From: Globodera rostochiensis
Lineage: Eukaryota > Nematoda > Chromadorea > Rhabditida > Heteroderidae
Assembly (NCBI GenBank): GCA_018350325.1
Contig: JAEVLN010000030.1
Location: 62,001-126,000, forward strand
Reading direction: 5' to 3'
Length of the DNA stretch: 64,000 nucleotides
A model generated the notes under the pieces. It was not told the origin of the DNA, did no database searches, and saw only the letters and a program-made list of their open reading frames with translations. The position numbers and the translations under genes are program-made. Below are positions 24,381 to 36,300 of this stretch, piece by piece; position 1 is the stretch's first letter, and the number at the start of each line of letters is the position of its first letter.

Positions 24381-27300
24381 ATGCTTGGCTGGTGGCGCCT
24401 GCTCTTGCTGTACGGTATTGCCATTAATCTGGGCATTGACGAGTCTGTTTCCACGGCTTTGGACATGAACGGCTACAAAGCTTCGCGCGTAAACGGTCCT
24501 AAGGGTTCGGACCAGGGTTGCAACGGATCATCCGAAATCCGTTATCCGAAATCCGGTGTTTTTTTCAATCTGATACCCGAAATCCTCCGACAAATTTTGG
24601 CAAATCCGATCCGTAATCCGGATAATTTTTTAATTAATTATATTGATTAACTGTTTGAATTTTGGTTTAGATGTGCTTTTTGACAAAAGGTTTCAATCCT
24701 TTTAAGTGAATGCTCCCAAAGGAATTGATGGCCTATTGGGTATTCTTTCCTCAAGTCCTATGTTGCGTGCATGGTTCGGACCCGCTTGAGTTCGCGCACT
24801 TTTTAATTTATTTTGGTTCTGTCGCGTGTGGTCCCCCACTAAAAGAATTTTAGTGAATTTTCAAATATTTTTTAATTAAAATGCCCACGCCGACCCTTCC
24901 TTCATCACTAGGGAACGGATTATATGCATTTTGCATATTTTGTTTTCTCATATGCTTTGAAGAATACGGCTTAAAAATAGCCTTTTCGCGTTGGTTTGTG
25001 CTTTTTTGGTCAAGTTTAAAAAAACATATTTTTCATATTTTGGGGGTTCGTGCATATTTTTTACATATTTTGCATATTTTGGCATATTTTGCATATTTCG
25101 AGCATATTTTAGCATTTTTGTTCAAAAATTTGATAAAATGAACCCAAAATCATGGATTTCTGGCTGTTTTTGAAAAATAATTCATATTTTTAACAATAAG
25201 GTTTAGTCATTTTTGAAAAAAATGCTTGAAGAATTGAACATTTTCATAAAAATAAGGGGAAAAATCGCGGCGCTGAAATGGCGCAGCGCTCGAGTGGCTG
25301 GCGCGGAGATGGCCAGCTGGCGATGAATTGGCCTGACAGTTAAAATTCCGGAACTTTTTTCTCAATTTGTTCAACTTTCCAAAAATACTAAAATAATATG
25401 CGAAAAGGCTTTAAACCTACTTATCAGACGTTAAAAGATGAAAAAATTAAGTATTAAGCAAAATAGTGAACTAAAAGTGCCATTTTTCGATGCATATTTC
25501 GGCATTTTTGGTGCATATTTCGGCATTTTTGGCATATTTTGGTGCATATTTTGGCCTTTTTTTGGTGCATATATATGCGCATATTTGGCCATTTTTGGTG
25601 CATATCGGTCCGATCCCTATTCATCACATCCGTTTGAATTGTTGCTTCAATTTTCTTAACAAAGACTGCCAATTTTTGTATTTGAAAAATTTCGATTTAA
25701 AAAAAAATCCCCAATTTTCCACTAAAAAATTTTTTCATCCGAAATCCGTTATCCGAAATCCGGTGTTTTTTTAAATCCGATATCCGAAATCCGACCGGCA
25801 AATTTTGGGCTATCCGATCCGAAATCCGTATCCGACTTTTTTCTCAAGGACAATCCGATCCGAAATCCGTATCCGACTTTTTCCCCAATCCGTTACAACC
25901 CTGGTTCAGACGTCAACGGCTCCAATACTTTGGACAAGAACGGCTCCAATGCTTCGGACTTGAACATCTTCACTGCTTCGGACGGAAACGGCTCCAATGC
26001 TTCGGACGGAAACGGCTCCAATGCTTCGGGCGTTAACGGCTCCAATACTTCTGAGAAGAACGGCTCCAATGCTTCGGGCGCCAATACTTCTGAGAAGAAC
26101 GGCTCCACGGCTTCGGACGTGAACGGCTCAAATGCTTCGGACATGAATGGTGTAACCAGCAGAAAGGATGATGATGATGTAGCTGAACTTTTGGGATTCC
26201 CCAAGGTTCGATTTGCTTAAAAATTTGCTCGAGGACTAAGGGTAGCTCTATTGAAGGAGGAGGGGGGAGGGAAGGGGCGAAAGGCGCCGCTGGGAAAAAT
26301 ATTGACCAAATTTGTTAAGAAAATTTGTCCAAAATCTGCATAGGTATGTCAATTTTTTGGCTTAGTGCGTGAGTCTTTGTATGTGGGTTTTGGTTCGACG
26401 GTTCCGTCGGAAATTTTTTTTTTAATTATGGTTTAATTTTTTCTGAATTTGGGGATTTAATTTTGAATCACACACACGAAGAATTCCTAATCTCAAACAT
26501 TGTCACCCCGACCCCGTCTCTGACCCCGCAAATTTAGGCCATTTTTCGGGGCTTTCCCCGACCTCGACCCCGACACTTACAACCCCGCAAACCCCGACCC
26601 CTATCCCCGCGGGGTTAACATCAGGTCTGCACGCAATTGCGGATTGGTGGTTTGTCTTTTTGCAAAGCGTGTTTGGGTTCAAACCCGCTTGGAGTGCAAG
26701 CATTTTTATTTTTCGTTTTTCCTTTACTCTCATAGGCTTCCCCCATTAAGAAACTTTTTTTAATAAGTTTCAATTAATTTAAAATACACGCAAAAATAAA
26801 TTTTGGTATAATTTTTTTAACAAAGATGCTAATTTTTGTGAGAAGTTCTCCCGGCGGCGCCTGTCGGCACCGCCGAACATCCTCTACTCTCACGTAAACC
26901 ACTTTTTCAATAATTGCGAAGCAAAATGATTAATTTTGAGAAAATTTTGATGAAATTTCTTTAAAAGATTCCGTTTTTAGTAAAATTTTCGGGCTCCACT
27001 TCCCAGAAATTTTAGGTGATCTTCAGAAAAGTTTGTCTCCAGAAAAACTTGCACATTTTTCTCTTCGCCATAAATTTGAATATGGCTTGATTTTCTATTG
27101 CGTAAACTTGACTTGAGTTTTTTTTTAAAAATTCCAAGTTTTAGAAAAATTACTTTTATGTTCGCTAATCGCATCCAGGCATGATCATGGATACAAATTT
27201 TAAAATCCTTGTTGGATATATCCGTGCGGCGTTTTTATATCCGTGTCCGTTTGTATCCGTCTCATTTTTTCGGAATTCATATCTGTATCCAATCCGCGGA

Positions 27301-30300
27301 TATCCGCAACATCCGCTGAGAAAATTTTTTCTTATTTTTTAAACCAAAAATTAAATATATGATTTCAAAGAAATCTTTAATTCTTCCGGGAAGGAGAGCC
27401 CGGTAGTGCCACGGAACTCGGAATTCCGAGCCCAAAAATGTCGGAACTTCGGAAGTCGGAATTCCGACCATCCCTGATTCGAACCCTCTTCAGTGCGCTC
27501 ATTTTTTAAACCTTTCTTTGGACTTGAACTCCTCCACTCTTACTTAATTTTTTTTCAAAAAATTTTCCTAAATTCCGAAGCAAAATGCTTAATTTTGCTA
27601 AATTTTCATGAAATTTCTTAACATAATTAAATAAAAAATACAAAAATATTTCTCTGCGGCGCCTATCGGCACCGCCGACCCCCCGCCGCCCAAAAGCTTT
27701 AAGTCTAAGAAGGGCCACTGAAGCGAAAAATGACGATTTATCAAACAATATTTTATTAAAATAAATTTATTTTAATAAAATAATAATTTACAATCACATA
27801 AAAAAATTTGCAATTTTCTTTTGGTTTTCGATTTCGAAGGGTTCGGACGTGAACGGCTCCAATACTTCGGACGTGAATGGCCCTAATACTTCGGACGTGA
27901 ACGGCTCCACTGCTTTGGACGAAAACGGCCCTAATGCTTTGGGCCTGAAGGGCACCACTGCTTCGAACGTGAAGGTCTCTTCTGAGAACAAGAATATTGT
28001 AACCAAAAGTGGGCGCCAAAAGCGTGATGATGTTGGCGTCCATGGCCTTTCTACAGTTGTCCATGTTCTTTTTGGGACTGCACTTGTCAAAGCGGTGACA
28101 ATGAAATCGGGGAAAAGAGTTGTAAACACTGAGGCCGATCGTTTTATTGGAGGCGAGCTCAGCAACTATACGTTCTTTGCTCGGGATGCATTAAAAAATT
28201 GCACCGCGGAATGCTCGTGCGGCTGGGGCAACTGCGTGCCGTGGAATGATGACCCGGGAGATGCTTGTTGCCTGGCTAACTACACAATGAGCTGTTGCCA
28301 GGTGATGCGATTGTTCTTTTATGGGCGCTAGTCAAAAATTTTTTTGGTGCACTGATTGCTGATCTTCTGATTAGTTTATGTAAGATAAACTACTTTTGTG
28401 ATTAGTGCAAATACCTAAACAGCACCAAACAGGTTCTACTAATTCAATGCAAATTAATTAATTACACTATTTTAGCCACCCAAATTTTCTCGCGGAAACC
28501 CAACGGTAAGAATTTTCATTATTTTGCAGAATAGCATTTGATGGAAGAAGACCTATTGGAAAATGCGAAATCATGTTTTGAGTTTTTTAATATTATTTTT
28601 TGCCTTTTTGCAAAATCCTTAAATTTTTGACGGGATCGATTTGACATTAATTAAGTATTATAATGCACGATCCATTATTTTTAAATTAGCATGAAATGTT
28701 CCAACATTTGTACTTATTGACAAATGTTTAGAAGGATAAACGTGTCCGCTGCTAATTTTTTTTTTAAGAATTTGGACTTTGTTGGACAAGTATGGCATTG
28801 TTTGTTTTTGGGCTTATGACACTCAAATTAAGAAATTATGTTTGAAAGCACCCAAGTCGTGCCGAATTGACTCTACCGAACTCTGTGATTTTGAAAAGCG
28901 TGCTTTTGTTTTGGTTAAAGAACCGACTCGTATTTCACTTAAAACCGGGCGTGACTTATTGGACGCGAATTGTGAAGCTTCCCACGTATAAGTTTCTCTA
29001 TGGCGAAGGGGAACAAACCTCCGGAAACTGAAATGAAGTGCTCGAGTCTGGGGATGTGCGAATACCAAAATTCCTAAAACTCAAGAACGCGACTGTACCC
29101 CCGAGACCGAGATTTAGACAAAAAGAAACCCCCGGACTTTTCTCGATACAGAGATTTTCACACATTCCGGGTCCCGTGTTCCTTAAGACACCAACCAATA
29201 GCAAAAATTAAAGATGTTTGCACTAGAGATCGGAATTTACAAATGACACGGGCAAGGGCTACGGACAAGGGTTACCAACCTACATTGGCAAGGGCTACGG
29301 ACAAGAGTTACCGACCTACACGGGCAAGGGCTACGGACAAGGGCTACGGACAAGGGTTACCGACCTACACGGGCAAGGGCTACGGACAAGAGTTACCGAC
29401 CTACACGGGCAAGGGCTACGGACAAGGGCTACGGACAAGGGTTACCGACCTACTGGCAAGGGCTACGGACAAGAGTTACCGACCTACACGGGCAAGGGCT
29501 ACGGACAAGGGCTACGGACAAGGGTTACCGACCTACACGGGCAAGGGCTACGGACCGGGCTAAAACGCCGTGCACCCAGTGACCCCGTGTCGGCCCAAAA
29601 AAACACGGGTTACGGGCCAAGGGGTTCGTAAAAACCCGTACCCGGCCCGTGTCCGATCTCTAGTTTGCACTTATTTAAAAACATTGAAAGACTTGTTAGC
29701 ATTTATTTTGTTTTTGGCTTCAACCAAGACTGTTATTTTTATTAAAAAAACATTTGGAATTAAATATTTTATCATTTAGTTTCGTTTGGCATTTTATGGT
29801 CAGAGACATGCGTATGATGATAAAAAAACATTGGTAGTTCAGCCAGCTTTTTTTCTCGAGAACAGAGAAGGATGCCCAATGTGCGGCTGGGAAGTGTGCA
29901 TTATACTGTCCGAACGGTTGGGCTGCTCGTGCTGTGCCTATAAAAATCTTGCTGATTGTCGATGGGTGAATTATGGATTTACAAAATAAATTCTGTTGAA
30001 AATGTAAAAATGGGAAATTAGCTAATGTTTCATTTTAGAAAATTGATGAAATATTTTAATCACAAATACTTTTAATGGAATGATATTAATTTAATATTTT
30101 CCCCATTAGGACTTGGACGGTGGTTGTATATACGCGCCGGATGTCGAGCGCGATAAAGACTCTCGAAAATGCCCCGACTGCCAATGGAAAATGAGCATTT
30201 CTAATGACGATTCCGTAGTCAAATGCTGTGACCAGTCCAGGCTGCATCATTGTACCAAGGTAAGCATATGCCGCATTCATTTTATTAGGCAATGTCTTTT

Positions 30301-33300
30301 GCTGTATTAAATATAAAAGGCGCCAGGAACTAGAGACCGGCAAAATCGCATTTGCACGGACCCATTGCGGGATTTTTTTCGGATGGTCGTGTGGGAGCGG
30401 ATTTGCGGAATAAATACAGCAAAAAACCCGCATTTTAAATTTGCGGGATCCAGCGCGGTTTGCGGGATTTTTAATATAACCAAAAAAATCAAAACACCTT
30501 TCATTATAGATCGGACGGTACGGGAAAGTACCGAGACTTTTTCGGTACTTTTCGGTACTCAGGCATCGGTACTTTCCCGAAAAGTACCGACCTAACCTTT
30601 TCGGAAAGTACCGATGGTTTTCGGTACCGGTGCTTTTCCGGTACTTTACCGAAAAGTACCGACCGAAAAAATCTGAGAACCGAAGGTACCGACCGAACAA
30701 AATTTGAGTACCGAAAAAAGTACCGAATGGAAAAATTGGTAATATATTTGAATCACGTGGCTCACGAGGGGAACATCCCTTACTGTGACCACTCAGAGCA
30801 CTTTTAAACTATGTCTATTGTGTAGAGCACTATCGATTTACTCTTGTAAATTTACGGCTTTTTTTCCCCGCCCACAGAGTGAAGGGTCGAAAAATGCAAT
30901 TTGCATGTTTTCTTGAAAAACCACTGCGCAGGGAATTTTAAAAAATCATATCTTAGCTCAAAGTTGGAGTAGCTCCAAGATTTTTGCATCAAAAAATTGA
31001 GAAATACACGGAAAAATATTTAAAAATAAATTGTATATTTAGCTTTAAAAATTTTGTAAATTTAAACGGTATTAGTGGCGATGGTCACCCCCCCCCCCCC
31101 GCTCATCCCTTTTTTTAAAAAATAATTTTTTTTTGCAAAATCGGGAAAAAGGTGTTAATAGGGGTATGCGGGGCGTAGAATCTATATCTGTCTTCTGTTT
31201 CGCCCGATTCCGCACCCCGGACAAGATACTGCAATAAATCGACTTTGAAAAAATTGAATTGTTTAAATATTCGAATTCGGGTTTTAGATTTATAATCAGG
31301 CAAAACAGAGATCATATATGGATTCTACGGCCCCGAATACCCCTATAAACACCTTTTTCCCGATTTTGAGAAAAACAATTTTTTTTAAAAAAAGGGATGA
31401 GCGGGGGTGACCATCGCCACTAATACCGTTTAAATTTACAAAATTTTTGAAGCTAGTGATTTATTCTTATTTTTAAATATTTCTCCGTCTTTTTCTCATT
31501 TTTATGATGCAAAAATCTTGGAGCTACTCCAACTTTGAGCTGAGATATGATTTTTTAAACTTCCTTCGCAGTGGTTTTTCAAGAAAACATGTAAAAAATT
31601 TAAATTGCATTTTTCGACCCTTCACTGTGTGGGCGGGGAAAAAAACCGAAAATTTACAAGAGTAAATCGATAGTGCTCTACACGATAGGCATAGTTTAAA
31701 AGTGATCTGAGTGGTCACAGTAAGGGATGTTCCCCTCGTCAGTTGTTAAACTGTGAACCAAAAGACCTTATTCTGAGGTTCGAGTACTCGAGTCAACTTT
31801 CTTTTTATCCTTTTTATTGAATGCCCTGTTTAGGAATTTCTCATTTTTTTCTATGGTTTTGTCGTCTAACCAAAAAATGAAAATTACAAAAAAAATTGTA
31901 AAAAGCCGCCCAAAAATAGCTTAAAAAATTAGAAAAATCTAAGCAGAACACCCATCGGGCATTACTCAATAGTGTTCGGCACGGTAAAATTTACCGGGGT
32001 AAAAACCGGTACAGTAAATTTATCGGTCGCATTTCAGTCCCAACCGGTAAAAACAGGTCACGGTAAAAATCGGTAAAATTACCGATTTACCGTTACCGGT
32101 CCAATTCATTACCGCGGTAAATTACCGGTTTTTCGGTAAAAATTTTAAACTGATATTGATACTCATTTTTGAATTTGGCATTCAACTCAAAGAAATTTTG
32201 GGTCAAGCCTGACTCAAATGGCGCGCCTACATAATGTCAAAACTAGGGTTGAGCGGGACCGGGACTTTTGGGAAAAACCGGGACCGAGACTTACCGGGAC
32301 CAGAAAAACCGGGACCTGGACTAACCGGGACTTTTCAAGGGAGAAATTTTTGTGTAATGTTCAATAAAATCTTTTGTTATTCAAAAATATCTTCTTATTG
32401 TCTTTAACTCCAATTTTATCAAATAATTTTTTTGAGATTCTGCTTTACTTTTAGGTGGTGGGGGTGGGCGATGCCGATAGGCGCCACCGAGAAAAATTTT
32501 TGAAATTTTGACTCAATTTTGTTAATAGATTTGCAACCAAAAATTTAAAAAATACTGTACTTTTTTTGAAGTTTTTAGGAGTGGTAAGGGTCCGGCGGCG
32601 CCGATAGGCGGCGTCGGGAAAAATTTTCATGGATTTTAACGCATTTGTGAATAAATTTTTCAGAATTTTTTACAATTTTTGACTTTTGGGAAGGTGGTTT
32701 ACGTAAGAGTGGAGGATGTCCGGCGGTGCCGACAGGCGCCGCCGGAGAAATTTTTACAAAAATTGGCAATCTTTGTTAAGGAAATTGAATCAAAAATTCC
32801 ATTGCGCGATTTTTAATTAAAAAATATTAGAATATTTATTTAAAAAAAAATCTTATTAATGAGGGGATGCCTATTTGAGAGAGGGGAAAACCAATAAATA
32901 AGTGCTTGCACTCAAGCGGGTTCGAATCCAACACATAACATAAGACTCACCAAAAAGAGAAACCACTAGACCACCGACCTACTTAGAAGACATCAGTAAA
33001 AATGGTTGTCGCTCGATGATGCCATCATTAGGGGGTGTATATTTAGTCCCGGTTGGTCCCGATCCCGGCGGGACCAAAAAACGGGACCGGGAGTTTCAGA
33101 TTTAAAAAAGTCCCGTCCCAACCGGGACCTGAAAAAACCGGGAAATCCCGTCCCGGTACCGGTCCCGCACAACCCTACTCAAAACCACGGAATGTCAAAG
33201 CCACGAAATGTCAAGTCAGCCAAAAACGACGAAATGTCAAAAAACAAAAATTTTTTGTTAGGGGTATACAAGGGTGTACAATCCAATCTGACCCCAATTT

Positions 33301-36300
33301 CAACCAATTCCGAACCCCGAACCCGAATTCGAACATTTTTCGAAAATTCAAAAAGGTTTTCAATTCTGGTCTCAAATTCGTTCTTAAAAAGCATGAATTC
33401 GGGTCCGGGATTCAGAATTGGGCAAAATGAATGTCAGATTTAGTATTTTGAATTTTCAAAAAATGTTCGATTCGGGTCTATCAGCACCACCGACCTCCCC
33501 CCCCCCCCCAGAAGTAAAGCAGAATTCTCAAAAAAAAGACATTTTAATTGTGCAAGTTATAGATTTGTTGTGAATTTGTTTAAGGAGAAAAGGACTTTAA
33601 TTTTAGTTTTTGAAAATTTATTGGTTTACCGGGTTTACCGGCATTTTTTAGTCGGTAAAAACCGGTAAATTTACCGATTTGTCATTTTGGGCCACGAACG
33701 GTAAAAAACTGGTAACGGTAATTACCGGTTTTACCGTTACCGTTACCGGAAAATGCCATTTGCCTAAACTAGCCTCAATAACCGAGTCCGCTCAGGCCAA
33801 TAAAGCTCGGAAGGGAGTTGTCGTGCCGAATTGAGAAATAAAGACCCGGTAATAAAAAATTTTCCTAGGTCGTTGTTCTACCGGAGGATCCACTAAATGT
33901 AAGTTTTTTTAGCATGTCTATTATAATTTTTTACAGAACTCTACTTTGGTGAATGAGAATGCCGCATGCAAACGTTTGGTGGAAGACCAATGCCATTGCG
34001 GGTGGGGAAGTTGCTTTCCCAGGGAGGGACGTGCGGCCGGTAAATGTTGCAAAGAACATTACGGCTTGGCGTGCTGTGAGGTGGAAATTTTACGCAAAAT
34101 AATAATTTAACTAAGACCATTGTTGCCCCGGTGTTTGAAAATTGGTTTCTGAAAATTTTAAAAATATTTCGAGATTTTTAAAAAGGAATTTTGGTATTTC
34201 TACCTTAAGTAGGGCTGGTTCAGATCTGGGCTGTGTCGAAACTAAAAAAAGTCGAAATCGAAAATTGAAACTGAAAAGTTCGAAATCGAAAACCAAAAGG
34301 AAAAAAACGTCAAAAATTGAAAGTAAATCGAATTTTTTTTATATGACTAAAAAATTATTTGATTTATTAATTTATTTTCATAAAATATTGTTTGATAAAT
34401 CGCCTTTTCGCTTCAGTGGCCCTTCTTAGACTTAAAGCTTTGGGCGGGAGGGGGGTCGGCGGTGCCGATAGGCGCCGCAGAGAAATATTTTTGTAAAAAT
34501 TCAAGAAGATGTGATGAATTTATTTCAAAATTCTTTTAAAAATATTTTAAAATCGTTAAAAATGTTTCGTTAATGGGGGATAGAATATAAAGTTTAAAAT
34601 GAAGCGGGTTCGAACCCAAAACTCAACATCAAAATACAAACCACTAAGCCATCAATTCAAATTCACATTGGCGGCTCATGTAAAAATGTTAAAATATTGT
34701 CAAAAAAGTTTGCAAGACCCAGTGCCTCTAAGGCACGAATTTAATAAGCGGGACCTCCGACTTTCGAAATTATTTTCGAAAAACAGCCCATTTTCTCGAA
34801 AATCGAAAGAAAAAAACGTCGAAAATCGAAATTCCAAGACAGCCCTGGTTCGAACTAGAGTGCGGTGCGGGATTGATCCCGCGCGGGATTTTGCGGGATC
34901 CAGCGCCGCAATCCCGCGTTTTTGCGTAAAAATAAAAATAAAAATTTTTATATGTAAAGTAAAGGCATTTCAGAAAAATTTTTTAAAAAGTTGATCCTTA
35001 GGGGGTTAGCTTTCGTTTTTAGTTCAGTTTCCCGACTATGTATCAAAAGACACTTCAGTCCCGGGTCTGTAACTCTTCAGGGAATGGTTTCCCAACAAAA
35101 TTTTTTTGGATTCTTTCATTGCAGACCGAGAGGAGTCGATTGATATATATTTCGTTCGATTTTAAGTCTAGGCTTATGATACATATTTACCGGAATTTTT
35201 GATGAAAATAAGTGGGCGTAGGTTCAAATCCCGACTGTGCACATTGTTTTTTTATTTCGTTTTGATGAGGATTTGTATGGAGGAAACAATTTCTTAAATT
35301 TTTATGATTTTTAAAAAGTTTTTGGGCGGCTTTTTACAACTTTTTGGAATTTGCATTTTTTATTAAAAAAGCATATTAGAGGGGACCTTTTGTTTTACCT
35401 ATAAAATGCTAAATAAATGGAGTAAAAAATTCAAAAATAGCCGTATTTGGTGCAAATCTCTTAACAAATTGAGTCAAAAATTCCAAAAAATTTTCCCCGG
35501 GGCGCCTATCGGCACCGCCGACCCCTTCCTCAGCCCCAGCAACAGAAGTGAAGCCAGAATTCTCAAAAAAATTTAATGCTGAGCCAATGGAAGTTGAAGA
35601 CAATGAGGAATATATTTTTGAATAATAAAAAAAAAATTTGGTTCACCCTTGACCATTACAAAAAAAAAAATCCCCCATTGTCAATCTCGGATAATCCCAA
35701 TCCCGGTTTTCCCAAAAATCCCGGTCCTGGCCCTAGTTACACGTAGTCTTGGATAAATAAGAGCTTCAAATGATACAAATTGAACAATTCTGTCCAGTTT
35801 GAAAGGTGTTTTGATTTTTTTGGTAAAATAAAAAATCCAGCAATCCCGCGCTGGATCCCGCAAATTTAAAATGCGGGATTAATCCCGCAATCCGATGTTT
35901 TTTTTCAATTAGCGACGCATGTGTCGCGGCTTTACCATTCCTAAAAAATAAAAATGTCTTAAACGCTTTTTAAAAACTAAAAAAGTGGTAGCGAGTTGGG
36001 ACAAAGTAATGCTTATTTCTCAACAGAACATTGCTAACAATCAATTATAATTGAATAATTGTTTTGTTCATTTTAAATTTAATTAATTTCCAAAAAAATA
36101 CCAGCGTTATAAGAGACCGGCAAAATATTTACGGATCCTGTTGTAGGATTGGAATTCAAAATTTTTGTAGGACCGGATCCGGCAGGATTAATCCTGCAAT
36201 CCTGCAAAATCTAGCGCAAGATCCGGTCCTGCGCCGGACTCTAGTCGGTATACCGAATTTTTTTGGCACCAAATACCGAAAACCCGCATTTACCGAACAC

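Noticed and set aside
28779..28991. Single 70-aa ORF at this position
   Set aside because: Comparison with gene C shows it is an artefact of reading through a 43-nt intron. The real parts are the 21-nt microexon 28769-28789 and exon 28833-28985.
29243..29563. 106-aa frame of ARATDKGYRPT-like repeats
   Set aside because: Produced by the minisatellite inside a MITE located in an intron; there is no conserved start or context.
30086..30700. 204-aa minus-strand frame
   Set aside because: It spans the GTACCGA-rich repeat and runs antisense through gene B exon 30110-30259; its composition reflects the repeat.
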